From Gluconacetobacter azotocaptans (GTDB taxonomy: Bacteria > Pseudomonadota > Alphaproteobacteria > Acetobacterales > Acetobacteraceae), in contig NZ_JABEQF010000005.1 in assembly GCF_014174355.1 (NCBI RefSeq), forward strand, positions 62,001-126,000: 64,000 bases of DNA. Reading direction: 5' to 3'. Numbering within the stretch: the stretch's first letter is position 1; each line of letters begins with the position of its first letter. The translations under genes were made by a program, and so were the position numbers. Positions 16,311 through 24,370 of the stretch are shown here, piece by piece. The notes under the pieces are model-generated. The model ran no database searches. It saw only the letters and a program-made list of their open reading frames with translations, and was not told the origin of the DNA.

Positions 16311-17780
16311 TCAGCCCTCGTAATGTTCGCGGACGAACTGGTCCAGCAGGCGGACGCCGAAGCCCGAGGCCCCCTTGGGCGTGCAGGGCACCCCCTTCTT
16401 GGCCCAGGCGGTGCCGGCGATGTCCAGATGCGCCCAGGGCACCTGGTTGACGAAATATTCCAGGAATTTCGCCGCCGTGATCGCCCCCGCCGGGCGGCCG
16501 CCCACGTTCTTCAGGTCCGCGATGTCCGAGCGCAGGGCCTCGCGATAGGCATCGGCCATCGGCATGCGCCACAGGCGCTCGCCGGTTTCCTCGCCCGCGG
16601 CCGACAGGCGCTGCGCCAGCGTGTCGTCGTTGGAGAACAGGCCCGCGTGCTCATGCCCCAGGCCGACGACGATGGCGCCGGTCAGGGTCGCCAGGTCGAC
16701 CATCAGGCGCGGCCGGAAGCGGTCCTGCACGTACCAGAGCACATCCGCCAGCACCAGCCGCCCCTCGGCATCGGTGTTGATGACCTCGATCGTCTGGCCC
16801 GAACAGGTCCGCACCACGTCGCCGGGGCGCTGGGCGTTGCCGGCCAGCATGTTTTCGACCAGCCCGACCGCGCCGACGACATTGACGCGCGCCTTGCGGC
16901 CCGCCAGGGCCGCCATCAACCCCACCACGGCGGCGGCGCCGGCCATGTCAGTCTTCATCTCCTCCATCCCGCCAGCCGGCTTGATCGAGATTCCGCCCGA
17001 ATCGAAGGTCACGCCCTTGCCGATGAAGGCCAGCGGGGCCTCGTCGGTCCCGGCGCCGTTCCAGCGCATCAGCACCGTCCGGGGCGGGGCGTCGCTGCCC
17101 TGCGCCACGCCAAGCAGCGCGCCGAACCCCAGTTCGGCCATCGCCGCGCCGTCCAGCACCTCGATCTCGACCCCCAGTTCGCGCAGGGCCTCGATCCGCT
17201 GGGCGAATTCGGGGGGCCGCAGGGCATTCGCGGGTTCGCTGACCAGGTCGCGGGTCAGGCAGACGCCCCGCGTCACCGCCGACAGCCCCGCCCAGGCCGC
17301 CTTGGCGTGCGCCGCCGCCGGCGTCAGGATGTCCAGCCTGTCCAGCCGCCAGCGGGCGTCTTCCGGGATGCGGGTCTGGTAGTGGTCGAACCGGTACGCG
17401 GCCAGCGTCCCCCCATGGGCGGCATGGGCCACCAGGGCGGCAGGCACGCCGTCCACGGCGAGGGTCGCGGACTCGGCCAGCTTGCCCAGCGCCGTCACGG
17501 CGGCGCCGGCGGCGGTCTCGACCGTGCGGACTCCGATCTCGGCGCTCTTGCCCAGCCCCACCAGCAGGACGCGGTCGAAACCACCGCCGGGCGCCAGAAT
17601 CATGCAGGTCCGTCCGCTGCCGAACCCGAACGCTGCCGCAGCGACGGCGCGCGACAGCGCCCCCCCGGTCGCCGCGTCGGCGGCCGCGAACAGGGGCGGA
17701 CGCGGGCCGTCCTCGGCCACCAGCAGGGCCAACACCCCGCCGGCAGGCAGGTCGGCGGCGGAAAACTGTATCTGCAGCAT
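16311..17780 (-). CDS. pepA: Leucyl aminopeptidase (M17)
   Basis: A 489-residue cytosolic di-metal aminopeptidase. Metal ligands and catalytic residues are visible in FIGKGVTFDSGG (Lys and Asp), MKTDMAGAA, and the M17 signature NTDAEGRL at about 335-342, whose neighbouring Arg is catalytic. The N-terminal domain is the usual diverse macro-like region. The ATG at 17780 gives the typical length; the frame is open much further upstream only because of GC-rich antisense of cysQ. In E. coli PepA also acts as a DNA-binding regulator of carAB; carAB lies in this window, but no evidence links them here. Divergent from cysQ. Confidence 0.95.
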   Translation of the reverse strand: MLQIQFSAADLPAGGVLALLVAEDGPRPPLFAAADAATGGALSRAVAAAAFGFGSGRTCMILAPGGGFDRVLLVGLGKSAEIGVRTVETAAGAAVTALGKLAESATLAVDGVPAALVAHAAHGGTLAAYRFDHYQTRIPEDARWRLDRLDILTPAAAHAKAAWAGLSAVTRGVCLTRDLVSEPANALRPPEFAQRIEALRELGVEIEVLDGAAMAELGFGALLGVAQGSDAPPRTVLMRWNGAGTDEAPLAFIGKGVTFDSGGISIKPAGGMEEMKTDMAGAAAVVGLMAALAGRKARVNVVGAVGLVENMLAGNAQRPGDVVRTCSGQTIEVINTDAEGRLVLADVLWYVQDRFRPRLMVDLATLTGAIVVGLGHEHAGLFSNDDTLAQRLSAAGEETGERLWRMPMADAYREALRSDIADLKNVGGRPAGAITAAKFLEYFVNQVPWAHLDIAGTAWAKKGVPCTPKGASGFGVRLLDQFVREHYEG

Positions 17781-17957
17781 GGGGCGATCGCTCCGGTATC
17801 GAGTAGGGAACGGCACGGTCCCCTGAAATATCCGCCCAGAATGACGCATGCGCGCCCATCTGTCCAAAATCCAATATCCCGCGCCCGACCAGGGCCCCCG
17901 ACCTTGGACACAGAAACACGCATGACGCCGAAGCACGAGTGGGTTAAGTCGGATGGC

Positions 17958-18752
17958 ATGAACACGCCCTCCCTCTTCCATCCCGGCGACCGGGACCTTC
18001 TGGCCCTTGCCACCCGCCTGGCCGGTGAAGCCGCGGAACTGATCCGCACGATCCGCGCCCGGGGGTTCCAGACCGTCACGAAATCCGACTCCTCCCCGGT
18101 GACCGAGGCCGACCACGCGGCGGAGGCCCATATCCTGGCCGGGCTGCGCGCCGCCGCCCCGCACATTCCCGTCATCGCCGAGGAGGAGGCCGCCGCCGGA
18201 ATCGAGATCGCGCACGGTGATGTCTTCTGGCTGGTCGACCCGCTGGACGGCACGCGGGAATTCGCCGCCGGCCGTGACGATTTCACGGTGAATATCGGGC
18301 TGGTCCGCGACGGCCGCGCGGTGCTGGGCGCGGTGGCGCTGCCGGCCTATCACGAACTGTACGCGGCCCATGTCGCCGACGGCGCCCGCCGGTTCGACCG
18401 GGACGGCGAACACGCCATCCACGTCCGCCCTGCTCCGGACGAGGGCCTGACCGTCCTGGCGTCGCGCCATTATGCCGACGACCCGCGGCTGGCGACGTTC
18501 CTGGGCGGGCATCCCATCGCATCGCTGGGCAATATCGGGTCGGCGGCCAAGTTCATCCGCGTGGCCGAAGGCCGCGCCGACCTGTACCCCCGGCTGGGCC
18601 CGACCATGGAATGGGACACCGCCGCCCCCCAGGCGGTGGTCGAGGCCGCCGGCGGAACTGTCACCCTGCTGGATGGTTCCCCCCTGCGCTACGGCAAGCC
18701 GCAATGGCGCAATCCGCAGTTCATCTGCGCGGGAAAGCGGGAGCATTCCTGA
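17958..18752 (+). CDS. cysQ: 3'(2'),5'-bisphosphate nucleotidase CysQ
   Basis: Hydrolyses 3'-phosphoadenosine 5'-phosphate, a by-product of sulfate assimilation, to AMP. The 264-residue protein belongs to the inositol monophosphatase superfamily: VTEADHAAE, the metal-binding IAEEEAA, DPLDGTREF and the C-terminal WDTAAPQAVVEAAGG are all present, and KSDSSPVTEAD near residue 40 is typical of CysQ. ATG 17922 in the same frame would add 12 residues; I used 17958 because homologous domains begin soon after it. Divergent from pepA across 177 bases. Confidence 0.9.
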   Translation: MNTPSLFHPGDRDLLALATRLAGEAAELIRTIRARGFQTVTKSDSSPVTEADHAAEAHILAGLRAAAPHIPVIAEEEAAAGIEIAHGDVFWLVDPLDGTREFAAGRDDFTVNIGLVRDGRAVLGAVALPAYHELYAAHVADGARRFDRDGEHAIHVRPAPDEGLTVLASRHYADDPRLATFLGGHPIASLGNIGSAAKFIRVAEGRADLYPRLGPTMEWDTAAPQAVVEAAGGTVTLLDGSPLRYGKPQWRNPQFICAGKREHS

Positions 18753-18757
18753 CGATG

Positions 18758-18780
18758 TCAGGCTATAATCCCGCCTGACG
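18758..18780 (+). promoter_or_regulatory. Inverted repeat enclosing a TATAAT box
   Basis: GTCAGGC (18758-18764) and GCCTGAC (18774-18780) form a perfect 7-base inverted repeat around TATAATCCC. The central TATAAT (18765-18770) is a consensus -10 sequence, 86 bases before the Sua5 gene; no good -35 is visible at 17 bases. It could be an operator-embedded promoter for the Sua5 gene or a terminator for cysQ. Confidence 0.45.
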
Positions 18781-18855
18781 TCCGGCATGACCGGGCAGGC
18801 CCGGACGCGGGCCGCAGCAGTGACCACAGCGCAAGTGACGGGTAACGGAGACAGG

Positions 18856-19827
18856 ATGACAGAGCGTCTGGACGCAAGCGCCGCCGGGATCGCCCGGGCG
18901 GCCGACCTGCTGCGGGCGGGCCGGCTGGTCGCCTTCGGGACCGAGACCGTCTACGGGCTGGGTGCGGACGCGACCGACGACGCGGCCGTCGCGCGTATCT
19001 TCGCGGCCAAGGAACGCCCGCGCTTCAACCCGCTGATCAGCCATTTCGCCGACGCCGAGGCCGCCTTCCGCGAAGGCGTGCCCACCGACCTGGCCCGCCG
19101 CCTGGCCGAACGCTTCTGGCCCGGCCCGCTGACGCTGGTGCTGCCGCGCCAGCCCGGCGGCACCGTCTCGGACCTTGCGGCGGCGGGCCTGCCGTCGGTG
19201 GCGGTGCGTGTGCCGCGCGGCACTGTTGCCACCCAACTGCTGCGCGCCGTCGGCCGACCGGTCGCCGCACCGTCGGCCAACCTGTCGGGCAAGGTCAGCC
19301 CGTCGGACGCCTATCATGTGCTGCGCGGCCTTCAGGGACGCATCGATGCGGTGCTGGATTCCGGCCCATGCCCGGTGGGGGTGGAAAGCACCGTCCTGGA
19401 CCTGACCGGCACGTCCCCGGTGCTGCTGCGGCCCGGCGGCATCACGGTTGAGGCGCTGGAGGAGGTCTGCGGCCCGATCTCGCACCCCGACGATTACGCC
19501 CACACCCTGCCCACCTCGCCCGGGCAGCTGGCGTCGCATTACGCGCCGGGCCTGCCGGTGCGGCTGGATGCGCAGGATGTCGCCCCCGACGAGGCCCTGC
19601 TGGCCTTCGGGCCGGAAATTCCGGGGGCGGGGCTGGTCTGGAACCTCAGCCCCGAGGGACGGCTGGACGAGGCCGCGGCCCGTCTGTTCGCCGGCCTGCG
19701 CTTCCTGGACAGCGAGGGCGCGCGGCGCGGACTGTCGCGGATCGCGGCGATGCCGATCCCCCGCGTGGGCCTGGGCCGGGCCATCCGCGACCGCCTGCGC
19801 CGCGCTGCTTCCCCCCGGCCGATATGA
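18856..19827 (+). CDS. L-threonylcarbamoyladenylate synthase, Sua5 type
   Basis: Makes threonylcarbamoyl-AMP for the t6A37 modification of tRNAs reading ANN codons. The 323-residue protein has the YrdC domain (about 10-200; GTETVYGLGADA, KERPRFNPLISH, FWPGPLTLVLPR, SANLSGKVSPS) followed by the C-terminal Sua5 domain (from about 215; SPGQLASHYAPGLPVRL). The start at 18856 has GGAG five bases upstream; the frame is open to 18787 but that start has no site. The two-domain Sua5 form rather than the short TsaC form is clear. Confidence 0.93.
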   Translation: MTERLDASAAGIARAADLLRAGRLVAFGTETVYGLGADATDDAAVARIFAAKERPRFNPLISHFADAEAAFREGVPTDLARRLAERFWPGPLTLVLPRQPGGTVSDLAAAGLPSVAVRVPRGTVATQLLRAVGRPVAAPSANLSGKVSPSDAYHVLRGLQGRIDAVLDSGPCPVGVESTVLDLTGTSPVLLRPGGITVEALEEVCGPISHPDDYAHTLPTSPGQLASHYAPGLPVRLDAQDVAPDEALLAFGPEIPGAGLVWNLSPEGRLDEAAARLFAGLRFLDSEGARRGLSRIAAMPIPRVGLGRAIRDRLRRAASPRPI

Positions 19828-19883
19828 CGCCCCGTCCGACAATGGGCCGCATGACCGCCACCTGTCCCCCTCCCCGCTGACAC

Positions 19884-20423
19884 ATGGCCATGAGCAACGC
19901 CTTCGACCCCAAGGAACTGAAGATCCTGTCGGACATCCTGGCCCTGGTGCTGGAGGATCAGCCGGGACAGTCCGCCAATGCGCTGGAGGCGATCCGCAAC
20001 CGCGCGCGCCGCAACGCCGTGACCGGCGGCGCGCTGAAGAATCTGTTCACCGCCATCGCGCCCAATCCGCCCGCGCGCCAGCCCCGTGCCCGCGCCCCGC
20101 GCGCCAGCGCCGGCGCCGGTGCAGCCGAGATGCAGGTCGCCCGTGCCCATATCGCGCAGCTGACCGAAAGCCTGAACAAGCTCGACCTCGACCTGCGCAG
20201 CGCCCGTGCGCGGGCCGAGGAACTGCGCTCGCAGCTTTATCTGACGCAGCAGGCCCGTGCGGAGACCCAGGCCGCCCTGTCGATCATGCAGGCCCGCCCG
20301 GCGAAGCGGCGGCCGGTCATCGTCCTGGCCGTCACGGTCGGCGCCCTTGCCGGAATCGCCGGAACCAGCCTGTATCACGCCTTCGACACGCCCGCGCCGG
20401 GCATCGCGGCCCCCCTGCGCTGA
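19884..20423 (+). CDS. Uncharacterised protein with coiled coil and C-terminal membrane helix
   Basis: A 179-residue protein I do not recognise. The N-terminal 55 residues are helical (DPKELKILSDILALVLED, then ANALEAIRNRARRNAV), weakly recalling the repeats of DUF2786. A Pro/Ala/Arg-rich linker and a coiled-coil (about 88-132, rich in Leu/Arg/Glu) follow, then a single hydrophobic helix (about 143-165) near the end. The shape suggests a tail-anchored inner-membrane protein. Coding bias is like its neighbours. It lies between the Sua5 gene and the FAD oxidase gene on the same strand. Confidence 0.75.
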   Translation: MAMSNAFDPKELKILSDILALVLEDQPGQSANALEAIRNRARRNAVTGGALKNLFTAIAPNPPARQPRARAPRASAGAGAAEMQVARAHIAQLTESLNKLDLDLRSARARAEELRSQLYLTQQARAETQAALSIMQARPAKRRPVIVLAVTVGALAGIAGTSLYHAFDTPAPGIAAPLR

Positions 20424-20493
20424 TCCTGCATATACGGGGCGCCGCGCACACCAGTCCGCCGCCTGCCTGAAACCTGCCACGGAACCGACTGCC

Positions 20494-21969
20494 ATGCCCG
20501 CCTGCCCCGCGCCGAACGCCCCCTCCGCCGACCTGCTGTCCCGCCTTGCCGCCCTGCTGGGGCCGGCCGGCCTGCTGACCGAGCAGTCGGACGTCGAGCC
20601 GTTCTGCACCGACTGGCGCGCGCTGTATCACGGACGGGCGGCGGCGGTGCTGCGCCCGGCCAACACCGCGGAACTGGCCCAGGCGGTGGCGCTGTGCGCC
20701 CGCGACGGCGTCGCCATGGTGCCCCAGGGCGGCAACACCAGCATGGTAGGCGGCGCCACGCCCGATGCCTCGGGCCGCGCGGTCGTCATCTGCCTGTCGC
20801 GCATGAACCGGGTGCGGCGGATCGATCCGGTCGACCTGACCATGGAAGTCGAGGCCGGGGTGACGCTGAAAGCCGCGCAGGACGCGGCGCGGGAGGCCGG
20901 GCTGATGCTGCCGCTGTCCATCTCGTCCGAAGGGTCGGCCCAGATCGGCGGCGTGCTGGCGACGAATGCCGGCGGCAACAATACCGTCCGCTACGGCAAT
21001 GCACGCGAACTGGTCCTGGGGCTGGAGGCCGTTCTGCCCGATGGTCAGGTGTTCCACGGCCTGCGCCGGCTGCGCAAGGACAATACCGGCTACGCCCTGC
21101 GGCAGCTTTTCGTGGGGTCGGAAGGCACGCTGGGCATCATCAGCACCGCCATCCTGCAGTTGCAGCCGCAGCCCCGCGCCGTCGAGGCCGCGTTGTGCGC
21201 GTTGGCCGACCCGGCGGCGGCGCTGGCCCTGTTCGCCGCCTTCCGCGCGCAGGACCCGGCCCTGATCCAGGCGTTCGAATACATGTCCGGCGCCGGCATG
21301 GATCTGGTCACGACCCTGGTGCCCGGCGCCAGCCTGCCCCTGTCCGAACCCGCCCCGGCCTACGTGCTGGTCGAACTGGCCACCCCCCGGGCGAATGCCG
21401 ACCTGCGCACCGCGCTCGAGGACGTCCTGGGCGCCGCGCTGGAAGACGGCACCGTCAGCGACGCCGTCATCGCCGAAAGCGAGGGCCAGCGCCTGGCGCT
21501 GTGGAAACTGCGCGAGGAACATGCCGAGGCACAGCGCCGCGCCGGGGCCAGCATCAAGAACGACGTGTCGGTCCCCGTTTCCCACGTGCCGGACCTGATC
21601 GCCCGGGCCTCTGCCGCCTGCGTGGCTCTGGTCCCGGGCATCCGCCCCGCGCCGTTCGGCCACATCGGCGACGGCAACATCCATTTCAACCTGGTGCAGC
21701 CCGAAGGCATGGACCCCGCCGCCTTCCTGGCGATGGACCACCGCATCATGGACACGGTGGCGGACATCGTCCGCGACCTCGACGGCTCGTTCTCAGCCGA
21801 ACACGGGGTGGGCCGGCTGAAGCCCTACATGATGCCCGACTGGCGCGGCGGCGCCGAACTGGCGACCATGCGGCGGATCAAGGAGGCCATCGACCCGGGC
21901 TGCGTGATGAACCCCGGCGCGGTCTTCCCCTCCGACGAGCAGCCGGACGCCCCGGCCCACCCGGGCTGA
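20494..21969 (+). CDS. FAD-linked D-2-hydroxyacid dehydrogenase (D-2-hydroxyglutarate/D-lactate type)
   Basis: A 491-residue flavoprotein of the GlcD/Dld2 group. The FAD-binding PCMH domain occupies about residues 30-215, with VMPQGGNTSMVGG-like pyrophosphate loop (VAMVPQGGNTSMVGGA), SSEGSAQIGGVLATNAGGNN and FVGSEGTLGII. The C-terminal FAD-oxidase domain carries the metal-site signature GHIGDGNIHFN and SAEHGVGRLK. These features fit D-2-hydroxyglutarate dehydrogenases, which recycle the by-product of SerA, but D-lactate and glycolate oxidising relatives share them. The ATG at 20494 gives standard length. Confidence 0.88.
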   Translation: MPACPAPNAPSADLLSRLAALLGPAGLLTEQSDVEPFCTDWRALYHGRAAAVLRPANTAELAQAVALCARDGVAMVPQGGNTSMVGGATPDASGRAVVICLSRMNRVRRIDPVDLTMEVEAGVTLKAAQDAAREAGLMLPLSISSEGSAQIGGVLATNAGGNNTVRYGNARELVLGLEAVLPDGQVFHGLRRLRKDNTGYALRQLFVGSEGTLGIISTAILQLQPQPRAVEAALCALADPAAALALFAAFRAQDPALIQAFEYMSGAGMDLVTTLVPGASLPLSEPAPAYVLVELATPRANADLRTALEDVLGAALEDGTVSDAVIAESEGQRLALWKLREEHAEAQRRAGASIKNDVSVPVSHVPDLIARASAACVALVPGIRPAPFGHIGDGNIHFNLVQPEGMDPAAFLAMDHRIMDTVADIVRDLDGSFSAEHGVGRLKPYMMPDWRGGAELATMRRIKEAIDPGCVMNPGAVFPSDEQPDAPAHPG

Positions 21970-22079
21970 GCAGGCAGGGCATGCGCAGGCGGGTGGGAAG
22001 ACGATCCGCCTCCATAACAGTCGTATAGCACCTATGCCGCGGGGCTTTCACCCCGCACCATGGAAAGCTACATAGGCAT

Positions 22080-23261
22080 ATGTCGTTCGCCCGGTCCGCC
22101 ACCAGCCTGCCGCCGAGATCGCGCTTGCCGATGCTGGACCGCTATGTGCTGCGCCAGCTTCTGCTGGCGCTGGTGGCGACCACGGGCGGCCTGTCGGCTC
22201 TGATCTGGCTGACGCAGTCGCTGCGCTTCGTCTCGCTGGTGGTCGAACGGGGCCTGTCGCTGCGGGTCTTTATCGGGCTGACCGGTCTTCTGGTCCCCTC
22301 CTTCGTCGCCGTCATCCTGCCCATCACCACCTTCGTGGTGGTGCAGTTCGTCTATCAGCGCCTGGCCGGCGACCGCGAACTGACCGTCATGCGCGCGGCC
22401 GGCCTGTCGCCCTTCTTCATCGCCCGGCCTGGACTGCTCTGTACCGGCATGTCGGTCGCGGCATGCTTCCTATTGAATCTCTGGATTGTCCCGATGTCGT
22501 ACCACGCCTTCCGGCAGTACGAATTCCAGATCCGCAACCGCATGGCCGCCTTCATGCTGCAGGAAGGCGTCTTCACCCCGGTGTCCGACACCATGACGGT
22601 CTATATCCGCACGCGCGACCGGGACGGCACCCTGCACGGCATCATGGTCGAGGACGACCGCCAGCCCACCAGCCAGGCCACGATCCTGGCCGAACACGGT
22701 ACGATGCTGGTGATCGACAACCAGCCGCGCGTCGTCCTGTTCAATGGCTCGCGCGAGGAAATCGACCGCAAGACCGGTCGGCTGAACGTCCTGACGTTCC
22801 AGCGCAACACCATCGACCTGACCTCGTCACACGGGGATCAGGCCCGCTTTCGCGATGCCACGGAACTGTCCCTGCACGAACTGCTGCACCCCAACCCGCT
22901 GGAGGTCTCGTCCCGCGATCGCGGCAAGTTCGCCGTCGAGGCCTGGCGGCGGCTGACCACGCCGTTCACCGCCTTCTCGTTCGCGATGATCGGCCTTTTC
23001 AGCGTGCTGCGCGGCGCATTCTCGCGCCATGGCAGCATCCTTCGCCCGGCGGTGGCGATCATGAGCGTCGTGGGCCTGCTGGCCCTCAGCCTGCTGGTGC
23101 AGAATCTGGCAAGCCGGAATACCGGGCTGATCCCGCTGATGTGGATCGAGGCCATCGTGCCCGGCGTCGCCTGCGCGGTGATCCTGTTCCTGCCCGAATG
23201 GCGCTGTGCCCGGCAGCGGCATGCCGGCCTGCCCGGCGCAATGGGGCCGTCGCGCCCATGA
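22080..23261 (+). CDS. lptF: LPS export ABC transporter permease LptF
   Basis: Part of the inner-membrane LptB2FG complex that extracts lipopolysaccharide. The 393-residue protein has the YjgP/YjgQ layout: membrane helices at the N-terminus (from LDRYVLRQLLLALVATTGG), the motif QRLAGDRELTVMRAAGLSP with the coupling helix, a periplasmic beta-jellyroll domain (about 130-280) and three C-terminal helices. An internal ATG at 22131 (MLDRYVLRQ) is a plausible alternative start, since homologues begin there. It overlaps lptG by ATGA. The 110-base upstream gap holds a hairpin GCGGGG-6-CCCCGC near 22040-22055. Confidence 0.94.
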   Translation: MSFARSATSLPPRSRLPMLDRYVLRQLLLALVATTGGLSALIWLTQSLRFVSLVVERGLSLRVFIGLTGLLVPSFVAVILPITTFVVVQFVYQRLAGDRELTVMRAAGLSPFFIARPGLLCTGMSVAACFLLNLWIVPMSYHAFRQYEFQIRNRMAAFMLQEGVFTPVSDTMTVYIRTRDRDGTLHGIMVEDDRQPTSQATILAEHGTMLVIDNQPRVVLFNGSREEIDRKTGRLNVLTFQRNTIDLTSSHGDQARFRDATELSLHELLHPNPLEVSSRDRGKFAVEAWRRLTTPFTAFSFAMIGLFSVLRGAFSRHGSILRPAVAIMSVVGLLALSLLVQNLASRNTGLIPLMWIEAIVPGVACAVILFLPEWRCARQRHAGLPGAMGPSRP

Positions 23262-24370
23262 CCGTCTCGGTCACGCTGTCGTTCTACATCGCCCGCCAGT
23301 TCATGCTGGCGGTCATGGCGATGATCCTGTCGCTGACCGGGCTGGTGTCCCTGTTCGACTTCATCGACCTGCTGCGGCGGGTGGCGACCCGCCCCAATGT
23401 GCCGACCTCGCTGGTCAGCGAAATCGCGATCCTGCACGTCCCCTATTTCATGATCGAGATCCTGCCGTTCGGGGTCCTGCTGGGCGGCATCGTCTGCTTC
23501 TGGCGCCTGACCCGCTCGTCCGAACTGATCGTGGCGCGCGCCGCCGGGATTTCCGCCTGGCAATTCCTGACCGGGCCGCTGTCCTGCGCCCTGCTGATCG
23601 GCGCCCTGGCCACCGGGGTGCTGTCGCCGCTGTCGTCGATGATGTTCCGCCGCGCCGAAACGCTGGATCATGTCTATCTGCGCAACGGCGGCGGGCCGCT
23701 CGACCTCGCCGACGGGGCGCTGTGGATCCGCCAGGCCGATACCGCCCTCAGCCCGCACGGGGTGGCCATCCTGCATGCCCGCTCGGTGCATCTGCAGGGC
23801 AAGGTCCTGCAGATCGGCGGCATCAGCCTGTTCCGGCTGGACGAGACCGACCATCTGATCGTCCGCATCGAGGCCCCGCGCGGCCACCTGGGCAAGGGCA
23901 AATGGATCTTCGAGGACGCACGCAGCGTCCATCCCGACCGCCTGCCGGTCGCGGTGGGGGATTTCGACCTGCCGACGGACCTGACGGTGCCGCGCGTGCA
24001 GGACAGCTTCGCCTCGCCCGACACGCTGTCGGTCTGGGCGCTGCCGGGCTTCATCGCGCTGCTGGAGCGATCGGGATTTTCGTCCATCCGCCACCGGCTG
24101 CATTTCCAGACCCTGCTGACCCTGCCGATCCTGTCGGGCACCATGGCGCTGGTGGCGGCCGGATTCTCGATGCGCCCGACGCGGCGCGGCGGCGTCGCGC
24201 GCATGATCGGCAGCGGCGTCGCCGCCGGATTCGCCCTGTTCACGATTTCCAAGGTTGCCGCCCAATTCGGCGATTCCGGCGCCATGCCGCCTGTTTTGGC
24301 GGCCTGGGCCCCGACGGGGGCGGGACTCTGCCTTGCAGTTTCTCTTCTGCTTCATTTAGAAGACGGATAA
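23258..24370 (+). CDS. lptG: LPS export ABC transporter permease LptG
   Basis: Partner of LptF in LPS extraction. The 370-residue protein starts TLSFYIARQFMLAVMAMILSLTGLVSLFDFIDLLRR and carries the coupling-helix sequence WRLTRSSELIVARAAGISAWQF, the periplasmic domain and C-terminal membrane helices around GTMALVAAGFSMRPTRRGG, a typical LptG motif. The start overlaps the lptF stop by ATGA, and the stop TAA shares one base with the ATG of lptD, so lptF-lptG-lptD are coupled. Confidence 0.94.
   Translation: MTVSVTLSFYIARQFMLAVMAMILSLTGLVSLFDFIDLLRRVATRPNVPTSLVSEIAILHVPYFMIEILPFGVLLGGIVCFWRLTRSSELIVARAAGISAWQFLTGPLSCALLIGALATGVLSPLSSMMFRRAETLDHVYLRNGGGPLDLADGALWIRQADTALSPHGVAILHARSVHLQGKVLQIGGISLFRLDETDHLIVRIEAPRGHLGKGKWIFEDARSVHPDRLPVAVGDFDLPTDLTVPRVQDSFASPDTLSVWALPGFIALLERSGFSSIRHRLHFQTLLTLPILSGTMALVAAGFSMRPTRRGGVARMIGSGVAAGFALFTISKVAAQFGDSGAMPPVLAAWAPTGAGLCLAVSLLLHLEDG

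Noticed and set aside
16311-17780. PepA as the regulator of carAB in this organism
   Set aside because: Such a role is known in E. coli, but no binding site or linkage is visible here, and carA has its own helix-turn-helix domain.
15297-18752. A single 1,151-codon plus-strand gene
   Set aside because: Only its last 264 codons are CysQ; the rest is antisense to the aldo/keto reductase, holC and pepA genes.
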